Positions 55,260-64,000 of a DNA stretch of 64,000 nucleotides are shown piece after piece. The stretch spans positions 1,488,001-1,552,000 of the forward strand of contig JAINUG010000199.1 in assembly GCA_029706075.1 (NCBI GenBank), written 5' to 3'. A program made the position numbers and the translations under genes. Each line of letters starts with the position of its first letter. Positions within the stretch are counted from its first letter, which is position 1. The DNA is from Aldrovandia affinis (Eukaryota; Chordata; Actinopteri; Notacanthiformes; Halosauridae). Under the pieces are notes generated by a model that ran no database searches, was not told where the DNA came from, and saw nothing but the letters and a program-made list of their open reading frames with translations.

Positions 55260-55718
55260 TTAAAGTAAATGGAATCATGAACTCCAGTATGTACCAAGAT
55301 ATTTTGGCCAAGCTCCCTCTGCCAGCAAGCTGAAATGTGGCCAAAAATTGATCTTTCTGTGAGACAATTATCCCAAGCATACCTCAAAATAAGCCAATAA
55401 ATGGTTAACTGATGACAAAATTACTGTTTTGCAATGGCCAGTTTCAAGTCTTGGTCTCCAGACTTGAAACTGACCTCAAATGTGTGGTTTTGAGTGCAGA
55501 CCGAAGGATCTTGAAAGATTCTGTATGGAGGACTATTCAAAGTCCCCCAAATATGTTCACCAATCTCATAATAAAACACTATAGAAGACGACTCAGTAGT
55601 GTTTGCCTTGAGAGGGGCACAATGTACTGAAAACAGTGGTATTAATAATTGTGACATAATTTTGGGGATAAAACATTACTTGTTAAAACAAAATCTATTT
55701 TTTTTCCAATACAATATA

Positions 55719-57078
55719 GGCCGGGAGCCAGGTCCACCCCTCAGGATGTTGTTTGCTTAATTTTACTGAAAACTATTATTTCTTGTTAGCCTATTTTTTT
55801 TTCCAATACCTTGGGCCATCACAAGTTCTATACTGACCAGTTCATACTGACCACTCCCAACTCGGTGGCTTCATGATTGATTACTGTGCACTACGTGTAT
55901 GTATGTATGTATGTATTGAATTACACGCTATCTATACAGTACACCAACTAGGCCTATAGTTTGACTAGCATTCAAGAGCATTTGTTTTCCTTCCCCTTTG
56001 TAACCCTAACCCATTATTCTTTTGTTACATTTGTTACCAACATACTTTTATTTAGATCTTTTGCTAACTTTTTGCACACAGGGACAAATGACTAGTTTAT
56101 ACATCACATAGATTTTCTTTTGGTTTTTGTTTAGACATCAGTTTAGAGCGTGCACCACACACTGTATTTAGGGGTGCCTTTTGCACCTGTCAAATGGAGG
56201 GTTGGGTTTATTCATTTCAGTTTTTGTTTTATTTGGTGCCACTTTAGAGTCCTCTTTGTTCCCTGTGTTGCCTGTACTTTAATAAATATACTTAAACGCA
56301 TAGTTGGTTTCCTGGTTTTGTGTGACAGCGCCCTTTGCTCAATCTGTTGCTTTATACAATGATAACCCTGTCCACCTGTGGGCATTAACATACAGTATTC
56401 ACTTTTCATTGTCTTCACTTCAGATAGCATAGTAGCTTAGTACATATTAAGATATTGTTGCAAGAATATGTATTAATAGCCTATATTGACACAAGAAAAG
56501 TGCTGAATCCCATTTGGAAGGGTAGTGATTGAAAATTCAGTTTTCTCCGATTTGAGGTACAGTGAAGAACTTAGGCCACAGCAAGTGTAATCTTCAAGAC
56601 AGAAGGTTCATCTTGGGCTTAAATTGAAGCTCATAAAGCTGGGAAGTCTTTTGTATACAAATGGGGCAGTGACATGTACAATAAAGTGCTTGAAAATAAT
56701 CACTTTTGATGAGAATTTGTCAGGCGGACTGACACTTTTTTGTCTTTTGGGGTATCATGAGGGTGATATTTGACAATAGAAAGGCAGTAAGCCCCCAAAT
56801 CCTATTCTGCTAGTTTCCCCTATGTGTCAGGATACTCCATGCAAAATGTCATACTTGTAGGACAATCTATGCAGTTGCACCACCTTAATATTTGCATTTA
56901 CATAATTTCGCCAGAAACATTTCCCGAAAAGGGGGTTTTCTGGTCCCTGAGGCCAAACGGCCCCGAGTTGGGAGTGGTCAGTATGAACTTGTGATGGCCC
57001 AAGGTATAGGCTAACAAGAAATAATAGTGAAAAAAATTAAGCAAACAACATCCTGAGGGGTGGACCTGGCTCCCGGCC
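55719..57078. mobile_element. Unclassified 1.36-kb element with long TIRs
   Basis: The terminal inverted repeats begin GGCCGGGAGCCAGGTCCACC and run about 115-147 bp (55719-55865 and 56963-57078), the left arm being longer through a poly-T insertion and a short internal duplication. TA occurs on both sides (55717-55718, 57079-57080). The 1.1-kb interior has no long frame; an aataaa signal lies near 56281. The GGCC start does not match the common Tc1, piggyBac, hAT or Harbinger ends, so I leave the superfamily open. Confidence 0.8.
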
Positions 57079-57223
57079 TAATACAATTCAATACAATACA
57101 ATTGTTTTATTGTATTAGTACACAATAATTTAATGTTCCCTATTCTTAGAGCATACAATATATCCCATTTACAACCTTTGCTCATCGTTATCAAGGGTGC
57201 AAATCATTTTGTAGGGTACTGTA

Positions 57224-57690
57224 TTTAAGTGTGTGTCCCAAATATGTTAAACTGAAAAATAAATATCAAAACATTCCACCCCAAAATGTATATTGCGATT
57301 GATCATGGAATATCTGAGTGACCGAGGGAACCATGGATTTTAGTTTTTGCTGTAAATCACATACTGTCCTGTGTATCTGAGAAAAAAAAAATCCTGATGG
57401 GATTTTCAACGACGTTCAACCAATTATACTTTCCTTGGGTTTATTATTCAGAGAACCCATGTGGGTGACCTTTACATCTCTTTACTTTAGTATTCTGTAT
57501 CAATTGAGGAAAGCAATTGCAGCAACCTAGTGTTAACTATGCTCATGGAATGGCAAGAAAAGAAAATAATGCCAGGGCATGCTGCTGAAAGTACTGTTGC
57601 TCACCAGAAAATATCGGATTTTTTTTCCCCATGATGGAAATTATTAGCATGCTGGGATTTTATCAATATGAGTTTTGTATTTGAATATAC
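57224..57690. other. Anonymous DNA
   Basis: No gene or repeat boundary recognised between the Tc1 element and the LTR retrotransposon. Confidence 0.35.
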
Positions 57691-57694
57691 ATTG

Positions 57695-58204
57695 TGTGGC
57701 AGCCCAATGGGCTGCACAAGAAAATGGCTGCCTGGCCTACAACACATGGGAGCCAAGAAACACTACATTTCCCAGCAGGCCACAGTCACACCTGAGCCAA
57801 GTGAAAGTGATGGGACTAACGACCAGTTGAAAGCCATTTTGAAGCCTATTTAAAGGGCTGATTCCCATCACACTGGGAGAGGAGTAGGAACGTGTGTGGA
57901 AAGGAGTTGTTGAGTGTATTGGAGAACCTGTGAAGTCTTTGACTAGACTTCCCCCCTTTGGATATTGACTATGGACTGGATTACGGAACTGACTTGGATT
58001 TTGGATTGGATTTGGACATTTACGACGAGAAAGGATTTGTGGACTTTGTGTTTGTATTCCCCTGAAGACCCCACCCTTTGTTTTGTGATTGTTAGTATAA
58101 TAAATTATCATTTTGTTTTTGAATACTGCCTCCTCCTTGTTCTTGAACTTGCCTACGCCCTCTGCAAGGTCCGTGAGTGTCGCCCAACCCCTGGGGACAC
58201 CACA
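57695..58204 (+). repeat. 5' LTR of the coiled-coil LTR element
   Basis: 510 bp, TGTGGCAGCC to GACACCACA. A tatttaaag TATA-like box lies near 57848 and a weak polyadenylation-like aataaatt near 58098. The sequence after it (tatggtggagaatgtgg) holds a possible primer site starting TGG at 58207. Confidence 0.85.
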
Positions 58205-58215
58205 TATGGTGGAGA

Positions 58216-61200
58216 ATGTGGGCAGAGGGCATCACATATAGGCAAGAGGAGGTAGTGCAGCAGCATTTATTTTTGGAATTGTTGAAAGGAAAAGGCACGC
58301 TGATGGAAGGTGACTGGACAGTAGGCCCAGCCATGGAGGCTTGGAACAAGGAGCAGGCCCAATTGGCACAAAGTGGTGCCCCGTGGTGCATATGCTGTCT
58401 GGAGTATGGCCACCAACCCAGTGAGTGTTCCAGGAGGGAAGAAGTGGGCTGGAAAGACCCAAAGGAAGGAGAAGTCGGAGAGAAAAATGGCCACCCCTGC
58501 TCTGTGGTGCCCCCTAGGGAAAAGAGGAAAAAGATCCCAGGTAGGCCACAAAAGCAGCATAAAAATGAAGCTGAGAAATATGCTGTTTTAGAGACAGAGT
58601 TGGGAGAGGCACAAGATGTGATAAAGGGCCAAGATGAAGTAATTCAGAAACTGGAGAAATGTTGTCAGGACCAGAGGGAGGACCTGGTGAAGAACCAGAA
58701 GCGGGCGGCCATTGTTGAGGACCAATGGCGAGTCACCCTCCAGGAGCTCCAAAGGCTGAAGAGTGCCCAGACTGAGCTGGACAGGGCAAAGGTGGAGTTG
58801 GGGACCTCAGAGGACCGCCACCTGCTGGCTGTGGGGCAACTGCTGGAGGAGCACAGCGGCTCCCTGAGGAAGATTGGGAACATGGCTGTGGAACTCGAGA
58901 ATGAAAAGGCATCTCTTTGCAATGAGGTGAGATGTGTGGAGGCCCACAGACAGGAGCTGAAAGAAGAGGTGAAGAACCTAACCCAGATGTTAGAGGAAGA
59001 GCATCTGCAGTGTCGGAACATCCAGAAATCCCAGGACAAGGCTAAGAAGAGTGGGCCAGGGCGTTGTTGGATGTGCAGACCAGGCTCGAGCAGAAGGAGG
59101 CAGAGCTAAGGCGAGCAGCAGAGACCCATGCGTCCGAGGCAGAGCAACTCCGGAGCCAAGTGGAGCAAGAGCGTGAGGGAAGGCGGGAGCTAGAGGTACA
59201 GTTGGAGCAGGTGAAGACCCTAGCTTTACAAAGAGAAGAAAATAATTTTTCATTGCAGGAAATTCACCAAACTACCTCTGCAGCACTCCTGATCGAACAG
59301 AGGAAAAATGAAGAGCTCCCGGTTCTGAAAGAGCAACTGCGTGCCTTAACCAGGAAGCTGGACCAAAAAGAGGCCCAGCAGCTGGCCACAGAGAACTCCT
59401 TTCGTGAAGTACTGAAAATACAAACCGAAACTCTGCTGGATCTACAGGATCAATTGGAAACCGTGAGTGAGGAACTGGAAAGTGCAAAATGTGTTCCTGC
59501 CATGAATGATTCGAGCACACAGGTGGAGTTCTCACGGCCAATGGAGCCAGCAGGAGGTGATGACCAGTCATTGGAGTGGGGTCAATGGTCCTCAGTCCCA
59601 CTCAGCTTGCCGGACCTTCGAGGGGGCCTGGAGGAGCAGCATGCTGAGGATGAGCTGTGGTGGGACCATAGTGTTGAGGAAGGGCTCCTAATTATGGCTG
59701 AGGCCTGTTTGAGCACCCGATCATCTCCTGACGTGCTAAGTCCATCTCCCTCACTAACATTAAAAAGACTGAGAAGAATGGAGCGCAGAAATTCTTGTCA
59801 GAAGAAAAACGGGAAATGTAACAGGCAGATGATGGAATGGGATGACCCTAGGAAATGGCTAGGGAAAGGGGATTTTAACCCTCTGAGGTCCGTGCTAAGC
59901 TTTTCGATGTTTTTTGATTTTGGCATGGTCTGATATTTATCTCAATTTCATCAATTTAACACACATTTACTCCAAAGTGTTTAATATTTTTATTTGAAGG
60001 ACAATCACAGCTACATTTGTATGCCATCAATAGTTTGGTCAGTATCATATGCAGCTTGTAAATAGATCTACAAACACACAAGTTAAAAATAGTTAATTTT
60101 TCTGCTGTCACAAAAGTTGTGAAAGCACACACTAAACTATAGTGACGAATTGTTTTGCCAATGTGCGTTTGTTCATCAAGGTCTTGGTTATGTAAGGGTG
60201 TGAAAATGTTTTAGCACATATGAGATCTAAATAGCTAAAAACCTGTTTTTATCAGAACTGGTCACATTTATTTCAGGCTGTGGGAGGGCTATATGCTAAT
60301 TTACTGAATATTCATGATCCACACCTGAAAGATCATGGTCAAAGGCCATCAGACAAAGACATCTTGCAGAGTAGCCTACGCATTTCTTGCGACCAACAGA
60401 AGCCAGTTTGACAACATCCAAAGTCTGGCATTGGGCACAGGCACATGATCAAAAGTTTAAGATATTCATCTTTAAACGTCTGTAGGAAAACGAAAGCAAA
60501 ATCCGTGTCTACGAAGACACGGAAAGACATAAACAAGACAAAACAAAATAACCAACGATCAGGAACAAACAAAACGTATCCAAAATCTCGGAATAAACTA
60601 AACGCTGGGAATCTAAACCACAATAAGCACACAAACAAGTTCTCGAGAGGCAAGAAACATTAATCACAATAGGTATTATCAAGCTAAGCTAGATAATGTC
60701 CAAGCGCCGAAACAGAATGCCAGCTGGTTAAATATCCTCCCGTTAATTATTCGCAGCAGTCCGCAATGATTCTGATTTTTTTCGTATAGCGTCACAAGAC
60801 GCTGAATTCATATATTTTCACGAGTATTTGAAAATATGGTAAATCAAATAAATATCAGCATACACCGTCTGTTGCTGGCAGCTCGCAACCGTAAACACAG
60901 ACAAGATCCGATATAATGTCGGGACATTGTTTACGCTGCAATTTCACACACGGAATTCATATATTGAATACGAGTATTTGATAACATGGCAAATCAAATA
61001 TAGTTACTTACTCTTCGTCAGTTATTGTCTTCGTCGCTTTCCATCGATGCTCTCAAACACTGCAGCGCAGAAAATCTTTCCATCTTGAATAAAATTGTAT
61101 GTCTGTATAAAATCTTGCTTCAAATTGTCGGGACAGTTTGTGTTGTTTACGCCGGCGTTTCACACATGGCCCCACGCCCCCCCCCACCTCCCGAAACTCG

Positions 61201-61801
61201 CACCTAGTTACCATGTCAATAGAAGGGGGACGTTACTAAAAGGTAAAAAACAGAGTAAAAAACAAGGTTTACTTTTGGTCTAATTAACCTAATTTAAAAA
61301 ATCCCATTTGATTTGCCAGTGCTCAAATCGGAAAGTCGCGATTCTAAGGTTTCTGTCAATGTTTTTGTCGCGTGTGTATGATAAAATATCGCGAAATTAG
61401 AAATAGTAATATACTTTTATTGCTGCTGGGAGCGGCGCCGCTCCCGTCGACCTCAGGGGGTTAAGGAAAATATGGAAAATAAATCCAAGAATAAAAGTAA
61501 TTTTGTGTTGAGGAACATGTTTTCACGGGATGCTGAACTTGAACCCTTGGAAGCAAAAGGGACGTGGAAGAAAAGGCTAAAGCGAGGACACTGCATTCCG
61601 AAACGGCACAAAGTGTACCGGAGGAGCCATGGAGGGCTGGTGAAGACCAGAGCAGGAGCGGTGACCGCTCCGTCCGTGGAGCCCAGAGCCTATACACCCA
61701 TATGGCCACTTGGAGGCGGTCAAGGTGAGCAACTTGTGCCATTCACTAACAGCGTGACAGATGTTTTTTCAGATGAATGGAGATGGAATCTGGACATTTG
61801 A
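58216..61801 (+). pseudogene. Gag-like zinc-knuckle and coiled-coil protein
   Basis: From the first in-frame ATG after the LTR (58216) the frame encodes about 40 residues, then a perfect CX2CX4HX4C knuckle (58387-58428) and a basic linker. From about residue 110 a long heptad-rich, Glu/Lys/Leu/Gln-rich coiled coil continues to about 59490. A one-base slip between 59045 and 59063 moves the reading to the overlapping frame 59064-59933. The C-terminal region is acidic with repeated tryptophans, then basic. At 59878 a piggyBac-like MITE interrupts; without it the frame would run on from 61465 to a stop at 61801, giving about 665 codons. Gag proteins carry such knuckles for RNA binding. The coiled coil could drive assembly, or could be a captured host segment; I cannot name a host parent. 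Confidence 0.7.
59879..61460 (+). mobile_element. piggyBac-like MITE inside the coiled-coil ORF
   Basis: 1582 bp, ends CCCTCTGAGGTC and complement CCCCCTGAGGTC, with TTAA on both sides (59875-59878, 61461-61464). It differs from the copy at 53694 by an extra segment around 60950-61140 that partly repeats its own gtcgggaca and catttcacac blocks. The subterminal hairpin gggagcg/cgctccc is a perfect 18-bp palindrome at 61428-61445. Confidence 0.88.
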
Positions 61802-61907
61802 CCCTGGCGGAAAACTGCCTGAGTGGACCGGGAGAGGGGGACCCTCCTGGTGGCCGATGGACATAGGCCGCTCAGCCCTCCCGAGGTCAGAGCTGAGGAG
61901 GAGGGTG

Positions 61908-62464
61908 TGTGGCAGCCCAATGGGCTGCACAAGAAAATGGCTGCCTGGCCTACAACACATGGGAGCCAAGAAACACTACATTTCCCAGCAGGCCACAGTC
62001 ACACCTGAGCCAAGTGAAAGTGATGGGACTAACGACCAGCTGAAAGCCATTATGAGGCCTATTTAAAGGGCTGATTCCCATCACACTGGGAGAGGAGTAG
62101 GGACGTATGTAGAAAGGAGTTGTTGAGTGTATTGGAGAACCTGTGAAGTCTTTGACTAGCCAGGATTTGTATAAGAGTGTTTTTGTGTATGAAATTGGAT
62201 TGTTTTGAGGACCCCCTTTGGATATTGACTACGGACTGGATTTCGGAACTGACTTGGATCTTGGATTGGATTTGGACATTGACGATGAGAAAGGATTTGT
62301 GGACTTTGTGTTTGTATTCCCCTGAAGACCCCACCCTTTGTTTTGTGTTTGTTAGTTTAATTAATTATCATTTTGTTTTTTAATACTGCCTCCTCCTTGT
62401 TCTTGAACTTGCCTACGCCCTCTGCAAAGTCCGTGAGTGTCGCCCAACCCCTGGGGACACCACA
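61908..62464 (+). repeat. 3' LTR of the coiled-coil LTR element
   Basis: 557 bp, nearly identical to the 5' LTR except for about 47 extra bases around 62160-62212 (from ccaggatttg to tgaggaccc), where the 5' LTR has a short cttcccc stretch. Otherwise only scattered substitutions separate the two. Confidence 0.87.
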
Positions 62465-62468
62465 ATTG

Positions 62469-63863
62469 GAATGTTCAATTCAAGGATTCAAACTTATTTA
62501 TATTTGTAGTCCATGTTGTAAAATAATATAAAAATACCTGTAATGGGAAGAAAATAAAAATGGCTATCACACTAACCTTCTGGCTAGCCTGTATTGTACT
62601 AAGAACCATATAATGTACTACATATTAATACCCTGTGCACTTTGGGCCACCATGCTATTCAATATCCCCGCACTGAAAATTCTCCTTCCAGAAAGCATAG
62701 AAGTGTATAGGTTCGATCAATTACCACATATTTTGGAACATATTTATAGGCCATCTTCTCTTAATTGCTGAAACATTGGATAGTTGGAGTGTGGTACTCT
62801 TCTCACTATTGCAGGACAACTTTTCCTTACCTCTTCTCCAAGTTAAACTGCTCCTATTCTTTAGTCAAAGGGTTAATTTCTTTTTTAGTTAGAAAGCTCA
62901 TCATTAAGGATATTGTCTATTGATCTGTTGTCTGATCTTTCATGGGCCACAGTCAATTCAACACTGATAGGCTCCCTTGTATTCCCAGCTGCACAGCTCC
63001 TAGACTCACAGTGAATGGATGGTTCGTCTTTGAAAAACATCTAAGAGTAACAGTGGTTAGTGACACTGACAATAAGGTTCAGATTTATTTCCCCTTCTCT
63101 TGATTTTAATTATTGATCTCTTGGTTCATTGACCCACATTGAACACATTGTTCATGACCTGTGATGATCTTAAGTAGAGCATTTTCAGAGATTTCCGTGC
63201 TAAATTTTATGGAAGGTAAATGTTATGGAATTCATGGGGGATCTTTGGCAAAACTGATCATGTGCAAATCAAATGAGATCCAGAAAATTACATTTTACAT
63301 TACAATTACATTCCCTCACCTATGACTCCCTGACTTACAATATATGTTACAAATGAATAATTATTTTGAACAGAAACATTTGTTTTACTAAATCTGTTCC
63401 GATTATCGGTAAAGTCATCTTTAAGCATCATTGTCGATTCATGCTTGTTAGTTATACTCATGGTATATCAGAGATAAAAAATTTTTTAGAAAAGATTATT
63501 TAGTTTGAATGTAGCCCTTTTTCATATTGTACAAGTATTTTATCAAATTAGAAGGATCTATAAAACATCATAAAATGGATAGTTTTGGTCCTGGATGCTG
63601 ATTGGTCAACCATCCTTCCTAGCAGTGCCGATCTTCATGATACAGCACAGCTAAATAGAATGTGCATACATCATTTTAATATCATTGCGTCCTCCACCTT
63701 CAATGTCTGTCAAAATGGGCTGTCTGGTTTGTCACTTGTTGGTACGCAGAGAAGACCATTTCTGTCAACTTCAAAACAACAACGAACAGCAAAATTAATA
63801 CAAAGAACCATTTCTTGTTCAACTAAATAAGTAAGTGTCCATATGCAAATTCCTTAAACATAT
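62469..63863. other. Anonymous AT-rich DNA
   Basis: About 1.4 kb with no recognisable gene or transposon end. A short attttacattacaattac run near 63290 resembles SINE tails but has no SINE body. Confidence 0.35.
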
Positions 63864-64000
63864 GTCACGGGTAATAAACTTAACCTAATTAAACAGCAGT
63901 TCCAGTGATCCCCAGGACACAGGCAGACACGAGGTGAATTTTCATACAAATCTTTATTAACAGCAAAGTAGCTAAATAATAGGACACAGTAACCACCAAC
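63864..64000 (-). other. Possible LTR end at window edge
   Basis: From tgtcacgggt (63864) to the edge, the sequence carries a plus-strand tttatt at 63954, an AATAAA on the minus strand, at a position plausible for an LTR. It cannot be confirmed without the sequence beyond 64000. Confidence 0.2.

Larger units (their letters stand above)
53391..57221 (+). mobile_element. Tc1/mariner element split by two insertions
   Basis: The left end CAATGCCCTCCAAAATTCAC and the right end (complement CAGTACCCTACAAAATGAT) are similar, and both continue into an acacccttgat or gcacccttgat segment. TA lies outside both (53389-53390, 57222-57223). Inside, transposase codons near 53650-53689 (G-C-F-A-S-T-G-P-G-A-L) continue after a piggyBac-like insertion at 55264 (V-N-G-I-M-N-S-S). 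The second catalytic region follows near 55355 (D-N-Y-P-K-H) and degraded sequence to 55650. A second insertion lies at 55719-57078. The transposase N-terminus is deleted. Confidence 0.7.
57695..62464 (+). mobile_element. LTR retrotransposon with coiled-coil ORF, no pol
   Basis: Two related LTRs (57695-58204 and 61908-62464) enclose a 3.7-kb internal region. The tetramer ATTG flanks both sides (57691-57694, 62465-62468). A polypurine tract gaggaggaggg precedes the 3' LTR. About 1.6 kb of the interior is a later piggyBac-like insertion, leaving about 2.1 kb of original internal sequence. That is almost filled by one reading frame with a zinc knuckle and coiled coil, and no protease, RT, RNase H or integrase motif is seen. 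It is therefore a non-autonomous element that depended on enzymes supplied elsewhere. Confidence 0.85.

Noticed and set aside
58665-59039. Serine-rich minus-strand frame opposite the coiled coil
   Set aside because: Antisense of a Glu/Leu-rich coding strand; the composition is a direct consequence.

Overview
The window is transposon-dense vertebrate DNA, most probably from a ray-finned fish. The teleost-type repeats point that way: V-SINE-like tails, CR1/L2/RTE LINEs, Tc1/mariner elements with teleost-type ends, BEL/Pao and Gmr1-type LTR elements, and a piggyBac-like MITE family with TTAA target sites. I found no host protein-coding exon, rRNA or functional tRNA gene that I could support. Nearly every long open frame is a retroelement or transposase remnant.

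Layout. 1-720: antisense Ty3/gypsy gag-protease fragment. 2707-7910: a heavily deleted gamma/epsilon-type endogenous retrovirus (gag, pol and env remnants plus a 3' LTR), sitting against ORF1 of an L2-like LINE (7911-9235). 9236-18993: mostly anonymous DNA holding a piggyBac-like fragment, a V-SINE, a second L2-like LINE (minus strand), a perfect 195-bp tandem duplication and a hAT MITE with a perfect 8-bp target duplication. 19002-38713: a matryoshka nest. The two ends of one hAT element, flanked by the same 8-bp duplication (tttgtacc), enclose a CR1 LINE (itself split by an RTE LINE and a Tc1 foldback element) and an inner hAT. The inner hAT is in turn split by a tandem BEL/Pao array with the structure LTR-internal-LTR-internal-LTR.

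38722-43065: Tc1/mariner remnants, a long-inverted-repeat MITE, a Gmr1-type solo LTR and a second copy of the Tc1 foldback element. 43127-46214: a Gmr1-type Ty3/gypsy element with integrase upstream of reverse transcriptase, bounded by GTGGC duplications. 46866-48188: a PIF/Harbinger-like element containing a hAT MITE. 50595-52141: a short telomeric-repeat tract, a Tc1 transposase pseudogene and a solo LTR. 53391-57221: a Tc1 element split by a piggyBac-like MITE and by an unclassified 1.36-kb element with long terminal inverted repeats. 57695-62464: an LTR retrotransposon with both LTRs and ATTG duplications. Its only recognisable protein is a CCHC zinc knuckle followed by a long coiled coil, interrupted by another piggyBac-like MITE.

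How the parts relate. Very little here works as a gene set; the logic is the order of insertions. The most unusual items are the polymerase-less LTR element with its coiled-coil protein, the BEL array whose two units share an in-frame loss of RT/RNase H, the 19.7-kb nested hAT, the shared internal inversion of the Tc1 foldback pair, and the subterminal hairpin with a compensatory change in the piggyBac-like MITEs. All family names come from motif recognition by eye; no database search was run.
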